From JANQFM01 sp035471925 (lineage in GTDB: Bacteria > Acidobacteriota > UBA6911 > RPQK01 > DATIPO01): a DNA stretch of 64,000 nucleotides. A program made the position numbers and the translations under genes. This document shows positions 17,030-24,646 of the stretch, in pieces. The DNA is taken from positions 1 through 64,000 of the forward strand of contig DATIPO010000059.1 in the NCBI GenBank assembly GCA_035471925.1. Direction: 5' to 3'. How positions within the stretch are numbered: position 1 is the stretch's first letter; each line of letters opens with the position of its first letter. Under the pieces are notes generated by a model. That model made no database searches and had not been told where the DNA came from. It was given only the letters and a program-made list of their open reading frames with translations.

Positions 17030-17068
17030 GGCCCAAGCGCCCAGGGTAGGGGAAAAGGCGCTTGGGCC
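17030..17068 (-). terminator. Perfect 12-bp hairpin downstream of the GMC gene
   Basis: GGCCCAAGCGCC (17030-17041) pairs perfectly with GGCGCTTGGGCC (17057-17068) around a 15-nt loop. On the minus strand the hairpin starts 28 nt after the stop codon of the GMC oxidoreductase and is followed by a pyrimidine run containing TTCTTTTTCC, so it can act as that gene's terminator. The stem-to-U-run spacing is longer than ideal. Confidence 0.5.
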
Positions 17069-17095
17069 AAGTCGAAGGCGTGGCTGCGGCCCGAA

Positions 17096-18571
17096 TTAGT
17101 CAGCCGCGCCCCCGGAAGCGCCAAACTCTTGGCTGAGATGGCTGGCTAGCCGAATGGCGAACATGATGATGGTGTGGGTCGGGTTGGAGATGCCGGCCGA
17201 GGGCCACACCGACGAACCCGCCACATAGAGATTGTTGAGCTCATGGGACCGCAGGTTGCTGTCAACCACTCCGTCGGCTGGATCGACCGACATCCGTGTC
17301 GTCCCCAGATGATGTCCGTTGACCACGGCGTTGGCTTTGACATAGCTCCAGGACTGAAAGGAAACGCTTCCTCCGCGGTCGCTGACGTCCTTCTGGAACA
17401 GTTGGGTGGTTGCGTTGTAGGTCTTTTCGTCGAGATCGCAGAACTCCCAGATGATGTCGGTCTGGGGCTGTCCGAAGACAGGGTCCGTGCCGTCGCCGAG
17501 GGTGATGTAGCTGTTGGGGTTGGGTGCCTGCTCGAAGTAATAGTGGTTGTAGTTGGCCCAGAACCAGCAGCGTCCTATGTCGAGCTGACGGGTGGTGTCG
17601 GCGTTGGGGATGAAGCGTCCCGTAACCCGCACGCCGTTGGAATCCGTCCACTGCTGCCCGTTGGGCTTTGTGCCGTCCATGAGCCGCTTTTCGTCAGTGC
17701 TCAGGTAGGGCTTGGTCACGCTCACCACACCGGAAGTGAGCGGGTGGCACATGAAGTAGCGTCCCACCTTGCCCGACTGGTTGAGGTCTGAGAGCAGCAG
17801 TTGGCGGGCGTTGGCCACGGCTCCGCAGGCCAGCACGTAGGCGTCGGCCCTGATGCTGAATTGAGTGGCCGCGCTGGGGTTGTCGCCTGACTCGATGCTG
17901 GCCACATTCAGTCTCTGGGCGCTGCCCTGCTGGTAGTCGATGCTCAGCAGGCTGGCGTTGCGGATGACGTCGATCTTGCTGTCGGCCAGCGTCTGGCCGT
18001 CGACCGTGCGGTTGGCGAAGTTCAGATACTGTCCGCCCATGAATTGATACATGGCGACTTCAAATCCAGGCAGGTCAGGAACCTTGGCCTCCAGCACTTG
18101 TGCCCAGTATTCGGCGCTGAAGTTGGCGCCGTGGAGCTTGCAGAAACTGGCCGCCTCGTCATAGAAGGGCTGCAGTTCCTTCCGGGTGACCGGCCAGGAG
18201 GGGTAACCCTCCACGCCCTCGAAGGTGATGGGATCCAGCGGTCGCGACTGGCCGCCTCAGTGGATCGTCGTTCCGCCGAAATAGCGTTCGCGTTCAGAAG
18301 GATTCTGCTGGTAGTTGGTGGGCAGAATCAGGAAGTTGGGTTCATTGCTCGCAAACATGCCCCCCGCTTTGCCGTTGTAAAGCAGCTCCTTATCTTCGTA
18401 CTTCTTGTAGGGATCGCTGTCGAAGTCGCGGCTGCCGTCGATCAGCGTCACTTTGATGCCGGCTTTGTCCAGGTACCAGGCCAAAGTAACGCCGGCCGCT
18501 CCCGACCCCACAATGCACACCGAGGTCGAGATTTCAGTGCCAGTGGAGATGTCCTGTCCATAACGAATCAT
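17096..18571 (-). pseudogene. GMC-family FAD oxidoreductase interrupted by an in-frame TGA
   Basis: One continuous frame of 491 codons encodes a GMC oxidoreductase except for a TGA at 18257-18259 (codon 105). Before it lies the FAD site C-I-V-G-S-G-A-A-G-V-T-L; after it the frame continues without shift through the substrate domain to N-G-H-H-L-G-T-T-R-M and S-N-P-T-H-T-I near the end, the positions of the family's active-site residues. The TGA stands where relatives have Trp in a T-I-H-W-G-G motif, so a single TGG to TGA change explains it. The start has AGGAGG 6 nt upstream of the ATG. Nonsense mutation, strain polymorphism, sequencing error or readthrough are all possible; the intact downstream frame means any loss is recent. 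Confidence 0.85.
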
Positions 18572-18818
18572 GTCTGCCTCCTAGAGTCTTGTGATCCGCC
18601 CGACTCCCGGCGAAGACCGAAGCGACCGGCTGGATGCACAACCTGATCAGATACCGGCAGCCAACCCAATCAACCGTCTGATCTGTTTCTGCCTTTGTTC
18701 TGCGATCACTGCTCATTTCATCTCAGGCAAATTGAATTACAGTGGACAATGCCCAGCCTGTGCCAAGGTGCGGGCGGGTCCGGATCCTAAAAGGTCGATG
18801 CACGCCCATAAGTTGAAA

Positions 18819-18839
18819 TTTCACCACCGAGTGGTTAAA
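18819..18839. promoter_or_regulatory. Operator-like dyad before the AAA_14 ATPase gene
   Basis: TTTCACCAC-CGA-GTGGTTAAA is a 9-bp inverted repeat with one mismatch, ending 8 nt before the ATG of the ATPase gene. Its position over the translation start region suggests autoregulation or an RNA hairpin controlling translation. No ribosome site is visible otherwise. Confidence 0.35.
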
Positions 18840-18847
18840 CTTTGACC

Positions 18848-20110
18848 ATGAAGCGGCGAAATATTCAGGATCGCATGACAATCGCTCTTGCCGATACACC
18901 AGTCGTCCTCGTCAACGGGGCCCGCCAAACTGGAAAAACCACGCTGGTCCAGAAGGTTGCCGCCGAGAAGCAGCCATCGGCTTACTTCAGCTTGGATGAC
19001 GCAGCCACCTTGTCTGCGGTGCGGGCTGATCCGACGGGGTTTTTGGCCGCATTAGACGGCTTGGTCGTAATCGACGAAGTGCAAAAGGCTCCAGGGTTGC
19101 TTTCGGCACTCAAAGTCGCCGTCGACCGCGATCGGCGTCCCGGTCGCTTTTTGCTCACCGGATCCGCCGATGTCCTGATGCTGCCGGAAGTTTCCGAGTC
19201 GTTGGCAGGACGCATGGAGATCCTCACCCTGTGGCCTTTCTCACAGGGCGAGATAGAAGGGAAAGAAGATTGTCTCCTTGAGCTGCTCTTCGAGGATCGA
19301 CTCGACCTGACCGGACTTGAGGACGCCGAGATTGCCCGCCAATGGGTTGATCGCGTTATTCGCGGAGGTTTTCCCGAAGTCGTGCGCCGCGAGGACCAAC
19401 AGCGTCGACAGGCTTGGCTGGCGTCCTACCTGACAGCGATTCTCCAGCGGGACATTCGCGACTTGGCCAATATCGAGGGCCTGACGGAGGTTCCTCGGCT
19501 GCTCTCTCTTCTGGCGGCTCGGGTCGGCTATCTACTTAACAAAGCAGAGCTCTCTCGGGCCACTCAATTGCCCTACACGACCCTCAAGCGTTATCTGAGC
19601 CTGCTGGAGTTGACTTTTTTGGTACAACCTCTGCCAGCTTGGTCTGGCAACTTGGGCAAGCGCTTGACACGATCTCCCAAGATGCATCTCTGCGATTCGG
19701 CTTTGACGGCTCATCTCAACGGGTTGACCGAGGACGGTTTGGGGCGTCGGCCCGAACTCAAGGGACCGCTGCTGGAGAACTTCGCCGTCATGGAACTCCG
19801 CAAGCAGGCATCATGGTGCAAGCGCCACGTGTCGCTGTTTCATTACCGGACCCACACGAACCAAGAAGTTGACATCGTCCTGGAAGATCGGGCGGGGACC
19901 ATCGTAGGAATCGAAGTCAAAGCCACTGCCACATTGGGCAAGAGAGCGTTCAAGGGGCTGGAGGCGCTCGCCCATGACGCCGGAGACCGCTTCCTGCGCG
20001 GGATCGTTCTCTACACTGGAGGCAACCCCCTGACCTTCACGCCCAAACACCACGCCCTCCCGCTCAGCGTCCTGTGGCAAGCGACCCCACAAAAGCGCGA
20101 TGTCTCCTAG
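18848..20110 (+). CDS. AAA_14 / DUF4143 ATPase
   Basis: A 420-residue P-loop protein of the AAA_14 plus DUF4143 architecture. Walker A is G-A-R-Q-T-G-K-T-T (residues 24-32), Walker B is L-V-V-I-D-E-V-Q, and a sensor-like L-T-G-S-A-D motif follows. The C-terminal DUF4143 part contains E-V-D-I-V-L-E-D and G-I-E-V-K-A, the D-x(n)-E-x-K pattern of a PD-(D/E)XK nuclease-like fold. These genes are widespread, patchily distributed and often stand alone as here; their biology is unresolved, though a nuclease or toxin-like role is often suspected. The ATG at 18848 is preferred to a TTG 6 nt earlier. Isolated position and patchy family distribution suggest horizontal mobility, but no mobile-element ends are seen. 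Confidence 0.92.
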   Translation: MKRRNIQDRMTIALADTPVVLVNGARQTGKTTLVQKVAAEKQPSAYFSLDDAATLSAVRADPTGFLAALDGLVVIDEVQKAPGLLSALKVAVDRDRRPGRFLLTGSADVLMLPEVSESLAGRMEILTLWPFSQGEIEGKEDCLLELLFEDRLDLTGLEDAEIARQWVDRVIRGGFPEVVRREDQQRRQAWLASYLTAILQRDIRDLANIEGLTEVPRLLSLLAARVGYLLNKAELSRATQLPYTTLKRYLSLLELTFLVQPLPAWSGNLGKRLTRSPKMHLCDSALTAHLNGLTEDGLGRRPELKGPLLENFAVMELRKQASWCKRHVSLFHYRTHTNQEVDIVLEDRAGTIVGIEVKATATLGKRAFKGLEALAHDAGDRFLRGIVLYTGGNPLTFTPKHHALPLSVLWQATPQKRDVS

Positions 20111-20120
20111 TCTTGCTTTC

Positions 20121-20150
20121 TTGCCAGTATTTGGCGGCGGGGCCTATAAT
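20121..20150 (+). promoter_or_regulatory. Sigma-70-type promoter of the FHA-transglycosylase/kinase operon
   Basis: TTGCCA (20121-20126) and a consensus TATAAT (20145-20150) are separated by 18 nt. Transcription would begin about 8 nt before the ATG at 20165, giving a very short leader without a ribosome site. This is one of the best-looking promoters in the window. Confidence 0.6.
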
Positions 20151-20164
20151 CGGCGGCACGCCAT

Positions 20165-21829
20165 ATGAGCCGTTCTCGTTCCAGTCAGGATGCGAGGGCC
20201 TGGCTGGTGCGGTTGCGGAAGGGGAGCGAGGAAGGGGCCCGGCATGCTTTGCGGGGCGACTCTCTGCGCATCGGACGCGATCCCTCTTGCGATTTTGTAC
20301 CCGAAGGCCCCAAGAGCCGGGTGGTTTCGGCGCATCACGCCGAAATCCGCCGTGATGGCAAGGGAGGCTTCCGCCTGGTCGATCTGGACAGCACCAACGG
20401 AACCTTCATCGATGGGAAGCGGGTTGAAAGGGCCCGCTTGAAAACCGGCAATGTCATCATGCTGGGGCCCGACGGGCCAAGCTTCCGCTTCCATACCGGC
20501 GCCATGCCGGCCTCTACTCCGGAACGCACGCTGATGCTTGAGCGGAGCCAAACGGGAGTATCCGGCAAGGGCCATGCGGTACAGGCCCCCTCAGGGGAGA
20601 CCCCACTGGAACCGGACGCGCAGAGGAGCGATGATGGGCGGCGCCTTGGAGAACTACGGGGGCCTGAGGCAGCCGGTCCGGCCGAAGGGGCCTCGGCATC
20701 ATCCGCCAAGATGAGATCGGAGGGAACGAGAGATGCAGAAGCCGGCCGGGAGAGCCGCGACGATCGGGGACGTTCCAGGCGCCGCAAGCGCAAATCGGTT
20801 GACGAGTTGGCTGAAGATGCCGTCCTGCAGGCCCGCCGGGCCCGCAATGAGGGGCAGCTAGAAGGACAGACCATCATCTTCATGCGGGAGGCGCTGGAAC
20901 AGGCCGTCACCCACTCCAAGAGGAAGTGGAAGCTGGTGGCCGGAGTCTTGGCCGTGGCTCTGGTCGGCATGAGCGCCTATGCCTGGTGGGCGGTGCAGGA
21001 TGTACGACGGCAAAAGAATGACCTCGATTACCACATCCGCCGTATCGAATCCGATTTGGCCAATGCCCAGGACTCCGAGCGGCTGAAGGAACTGAGCCAG
21101 CGGTTGGAGGAGTATCAAGAGCGGGCTGAGGGACTGCGTCGGAGCATATTCTTTGAGTTGGCCGCCCAGGATGACGAAACCGATTTCATCGACGACCAAC
21201 TCCGCCTGCTTTTGCAGGAATTCGGGGCCGAGCAGTACAGCCTGCCTCCCAGCTTCGTTGAGCGAGTGCGTGACTCCATCCGTCATTTTCAGGAGAACGA
21301 CCGGGGCAGCATCGAGCAGGTTTTGATCGACCGCCGACAGGACTTCGAGCGTATCCGCCAGACGCTGGCCGACGAGAACCTGCCGCCCGATCTGGCCTAC
21401 ATGGTTGTGGTGGAAAGCGGCTTCCGTCCGGGCAGCTACAGTCCCCGCGGGGCGGCCGGACCGTGGCAGATGGTGCCGGTGACGGCGCGTTCCTACGGCT
21501 TGACGATCAACGACCAAGTGGACGAACGCCTGGACATGGAGAAGTCGACTCACGCGGCGGCCCGCTACATCCGCCACCTCATCCTGGAATTCGGCACGGG
21601 AAGCTCGATTTTATTGGCTCTGGCGGCATACAATACAGGGCAGACGAGGGTCAAGCGCATCATCCGCAGCAACGTGGATGATCCCATGCGCCAGCGCAAT
21701 TTCTGGTACCTTTACCGCATCAAGGCCTTGCCTGGCGAGACCCGCAATTATGTGCCCAAGGTGATGGCGGCCATCCTGATCGGACGCAATCCCCAGCGCT
21801 TCGGGTTCGCGCCGACGATGACCGACTGA
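20165..21829 (+). CDS. FHA domain - transmembrane - SLT lytic transglycosylase fusion
   Basis: A 554-residue bitopic protein with three parts. Residues about 25-105 form an FHA domain (L-R-I-G-R-D-P-S-C-D, S-A-H-H-A-E-I, D-S-T-N-G-T-F-I), which binds phosphothreonine in the cytoplasm. A charged linker leads to one transmembrane helix (about 255-275) and a coiled coil (about 280-325). The C-terminal part is a periplasmic SLT-type lytic transglycosylase: catalytic Glu417 in V-V-V-E-S-G-F, then G-A-A-G-P-W-Q-M and L-A-A-Y-N-T-G. It would cut peptidoglycan under control of cytoplasmic phosphorylation. The Ser/Thr kinase gene starts 8 nt downstream and is the obvious partner. The domain order is unusual and I know no named example. 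Confidence 0.9.
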   Translation: MSRSRSSQDARAWLVRLRKGSEEGARHALRGDSLRIGRDPSCDFVPEGPKSRVVSAHHAEIRRDGKGGFRLVDLDSTNGTFIDGKRVERARLKTGNVIMLGPDGPSFRFHTGAMPASTPERTLMLERSQTGVSGKGHAVQAPSGETPLEPDAQRSDDGRRLGELRGPEAAGPAEGASASSAKMRSEGTRDAEAGRESRDDRGRSRRRKRKSVDELAEDAVLQARRARNEGQLEGQTIIFMREALEQAVTHSKRKWKLVAGVLAVALVGMSAYAWWAVQDVRRQKNDLDYHIRRIESDLANAQDSERLKELSQRLEEYQERAEGLRRSIFFELAAQDDETDFIDDQLRLLLQEFGAEQYSLPPSFVERVRDSIRHFQENDRGSIEQVLIDRRQDFERIRQTLADENLPPDLAYMVVVESGFRPGSYSPRGAAGPWQMVPVTARSYGLTINDQVDERLDMEKSTHAAARYIRHLILEFGTGSSILLALAAYNTGQTRVKRIIRSNVDDPMRQRNFWYLYRIKALPGETRNYVPKVMAAILIGRNPQRFGFAPTMTD

Positions 21830-21837
21830 ACACTGGT

Positions 21838-24096
21838 ATGGACGAAAGCTCGAAATTCGGCCGCTATGAGATTCTCGAGCGCCTTGGAAAAGGCGGCATG
21901 GGAGTCATCTACAAGGCTCACGACGACCAACTTGACCGGGTCGTGGCGCTGAAGACCATCCTGCCCGAATTCGTGTCCAGCCCAGAAGTCAAGGAACGGT
22001 TGATCCGCGAGGCTCAGGCGGCGGCCCGTCTCCAGCATCCTAACGTCGTCACCATTTTCGACATCGGCGAAACCGACGACAAGCGTCTCTACTTCGCCAT
22101 GGAATATGTGCGGGGACGCAGCCTGCGCGAGATCATTCCCTTGCGCATTCCCCTGGAGCGGCGGCTGGAAATCATGGCCGACGTATGCAAGGCCCTGGGT
22201 TTCGCTCACCAGCACGGCATCATTCACCGCGACGTCAAGCCCACCAACGTGTTGCTGGCTGAAGACGGGACGGTCAAGCTCTTCGACTTCGGGATCGCCC
22301 ATTTGGCTGGCTCCTCGCTGACCCGGACGGGAGTGGCCATCGGCACGCCCGAATACATGTCTCCTGAGATGGTGGAGGGAGGGGAACTGGACGCCCGCTC
22401 CGACATCTTTTCCTGCGGCGTGATGCTCTACGAGATGCTGACCCGCAACAATCCCTTCCGCTCCGACCGCATCACCACAACCATGTACCGCATCGTCCAC
22501 TCCAAGCCTTCGGGACTGCGCCAACTGCGCCCCAACCTCCCTGCGGTCTTGGAGGAGATCTTGGCCAAGATGCTGGCCAAGAATCCCGACGAACGCTACT
22601 CCAGCATGGAGGAGGTAGTGGAGGATCTGGAACACATCGTCTCCCGAGGACTGCTCAACAAGGCCGTCAGAGCCAAGGAACTGGGCGATTTGATGGAGCA
22701 GGTGGAGGCCAAGGTGGCGGCCGCCGAAAGCGACCCGCGGGTCCGGCAATTGCTGGAAGAGAAGCTGGCCAAGCCGCTTAGCAGTCGCCGCAGCAAAGTA
22801 CGAAAGATCGCAAAGGCCTCAGATACTTCCATCACGATGGCTCACATTGATCGTGAACTGATCTCCTTGCGCCAGTTCGAGGAGCGGCTGGACCAATTCT
22901 TGGACAAAGAACTGCCCCACGAGGTCGAGGAATCCTCTGGGAAAGCCTCGCCTCCGCCGCCGACCGAGGACTCTCATCCCAGAATCGACGACACCGCCGC
23001 CACCATGCGCTGGGAGGGGGACACCACCGCCCGTCAGGGAATGGCGGCCGCTCTTTCGGCCGAAAGCCAAGCGGAAAGCGCCGGGTCCGCGCAAGCGGAG
23101 AACGCCGGAGAGCCAGCCAGCACCGCCGGCGAAAAGAGCCCAGAGGAAGCGTCGCCCGCCGTAGCCGGTCGTACCCAAGCGGACGCGGCGGCTGAAAGCG
23201 GACCGCCCCCGCCTCCCGAACCCCCCAGCGCTGCCGGTGCCGCTGTCACAGGTCGCGAAGAGCCTGCGGAGCGGCCAGAGGAAGAATCCATCGCCGGTGT
23301 CGCCGCTGAAGGGGAAGATGAGGAGGCCTCTGCCCGGCCCCCCGTCAGCGGTCGCCAAGAGCCGGTTGACCGTCCCCGGGACTACGAGACGGAGCCCACC
23401 GTTGTCGTGCCCTCTACTGCGGCGTCGAAGCCCAAGGGCTGGCTGATTCCGGCTTCCATCCTGGCAGGGGTCCTGCTGGTGGCGGTGATTTGGATCGTGG
23501 TTGCGATGTGGCCGGAAAGAGCTCAGCAAACCGCCCAGCAAGCTGGAACGGATGCCTCTCAGGAAGCCTCGCTCGAGGACAGCCAAGCCGGCGGACTCCC
23601 TGATTCCGAGGCTGGCGCCGAGGACGGCGATTCGCCTCAGCAGTCTGGTGCCGGCAGCGACTCGGGGGCGTCGGCGGGCCAGTTGCAGCCCTCCGGTGGC
23701 CAAGCTGCCCGACCGGCTGCCGCCTCCCAGTCCGGCGGGACACAAGCCGCCGCTCCCGATACGGGAGACTCCAGCCAAGGGTCTCCGAGCGCCCCAGCCG
23801 ACGAGTCTGCTGCGTCCGCCAGCTACAGCTTCGAGGTGCACCAGACCAACGCCCGCAAGAGCCTCATTCCCGGCAACCGAGAATGCGCTGGGACGCTGGA
23901 GGTCCGCGCCGAAATGATCCGCTTCCGCAGCGAAGAATGCACTTCGCGCACCCTGGTCCGCGCCATTTTGAGCGACGTTTCGCTGGAGGAGGGGATTCTC
24001 ACCGTCCGCCAATCGAACGACACCAGCTACACCTTCGCCATCGCCGAGGAGGATCGGGAAAGGCTGACCGAGGCCCTCAGCCGCTTCGACTGGTGA
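21838..24096 (+). CDS. Membrane Ser/Thr protein kinase (PknB-like)
   Basis: A 752-residue kinase. The catalytic domain occupies residues about 8-270: glycine loop L-G-K-G-G-M-G-V, Lys39 in V-A-L-K-T-I, Asp132 in H-R-D-V-K-P-T-N, Asp150 in D-F-G, and G-T-P-E-Y-M-S-P-E. All catalytic residues are present. A long linker rich in Ala, Pro, Glu and Ser (about 370-525) precedes one transmembrane helix (about 533-555), a second low-complexity stretch, and a 90-residue C-terminal domain outside the membrane with no PASTA repeats. It follows the FHA-transglycosylase gene by 8 nt and likely phosphorylates the ligand of that FHA domain or the protein itself. Extracellular signal unknown. Confidence 0.94.
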   Translation: MDESSKFGRYEILERLGKGGMGVIYKAHDDQLDRVVALKTILPEFVSSPEVKERLIREAQAAARLQHPNVVTIFDIGETDDKRLYFAMEYVRGRSLREIIPLRIPLERRLEIMADVCKALGFAHQHGIIHRDVKPTNVLLAEDGTVKLFDFGIAHLAGSSLTRTGVAIGTPEYMSPEMVEGGELDARSDIFSCGVMLYEMLTRNNPFRSDRITTTMYRIVHSKPSGLRQLRPNLPAVLEEILAKMLAKNPDERYSSMEEVVEDLEHIVSRGLLNKAVRAKELGDLMEQVEAKVAAAESDPRVRQLLEEKLAKPLSSRRSKVRKIAKASDTSITMAHIDRELISLRQFEERLDQFLDKELPHEVEESSGKASPPPPTEDSHPRIDDTAATMRWEGDTTARQGMAAALSAESQAESAGSAQAENAGEPASTAGEKSPEEASPAVAGRTQADAAAESGPPPPPEPPSAAGAAVTGREEPAERPEEESIAGVAAEGEDEEASARPPVSGRQEPVDRPRDYETEPTVVVPSTAASKPKGWLIPASILAGVLLVAVIWIVVAMWPERAQQTAQQAGTDASQEASLEDSQAGGLPDSEAGAEDGDSPQQSGAGSDSGASAGQLQPSGGQAARPAAASQSGGTQAAAPDTGDSSQGSPSAPADESAASASYSFEVHQTNARKSLIPGNRECAGTLEVRAEMIRFRSEECTSRTLVRAILSDVSLEEGILTVRQSNDTSYTFAIAEEDRERLTEALSRFDW

Positions 24097-24266
24097 AGAT
24101 CAGCTCTGGCCGCCGTTTCTATTCCGGGGGCTCCCGGACGATCGTGCCAATCGCCCTGGCAGCAGGGTCGAGGAGGCTGCTGGAGTGGCATCTCAGACGA
24201 CATCGAGTGGCCCTTATGTGTCGTGCTGCGATATAGTGTGGTACGATGGAGAGAACTGGAGGCTAC

Positions 24267-24644
24267 ATGGACGGGAAAGATCCTCTTCGACATCTGCCTT
24301 TGACCCCACAGGTATTTCACATCCTGCTCTCTTTGCTCGATGACGACCTGCATGGCTATGCCATCATTCAGGAAGTCAACAAGCGCACCGGTGGACGGGT
24401 CAAGCTCGGTTCGGGGACCCTTTACGCGGCCATCCGGCGGTTGCTGGAAGCTGAGATGATTGAAGAAAGTGATCACCGCCCTCCCGCCGAACAGGACGAC
24501 GAGCGGCGCAAGTACTACCGCATTACCGAGTTCGGACGCCGGGTCGCCGCCGCCGAGGCCGAGCGGCTGGCTGAGCTGGTCGATCAGGCCACCGAGAAAG
24601 AACTCATCACCCGCCTCCATCCCGCATCCTCCAAGACGGACTGA
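24267..24644 (+). CDS. PadR family transcriptional regulator
   Basis: A 125-residue PadR-type winged-helix regulator: L-T-P-Q-V-F-H-I-L-L-S-L, H-G-Y-A-I-I-Q-E-V, G-S-G-T-L-Y-A-A-I-R-R-L and K-Y-Y-R-I-T-E-F-G match the family throughout. It ends 2 nt before the ADOP permease start, the standard PadR-ADOP pair of Acidobacteria, so it presumably controls that permease. The ATG at 24267 has GGAGG 5 nt upstream. An earlier ATG at 24246 lies 8 nt after a TATAGT element (24232-24237) and could be a leaderless start that adds 7 residues. The ligand is unknown. Confidence 0.92.
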   Translation: MDGKDPLRHLPLTPQVFHILLSLLDDDLHGYAIIQEVNKRTGGRVKLGSGTLYAAIRRLLEAEMIEESDHRPPAEQDDERRKYYRITEFGRRVAAAEAERLAELVDQATEKELITRLHPASSKTD

Positions 24645-24646
24645 CG

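Noticed and set aside
18257..18259. Selenocysteine codon in the GMC oxidoreductase
   Set aside because: Relatives have Trp, not Cys, at this position and no SECIS-like hairpin is evident just downstream; a point mutation is simpler.
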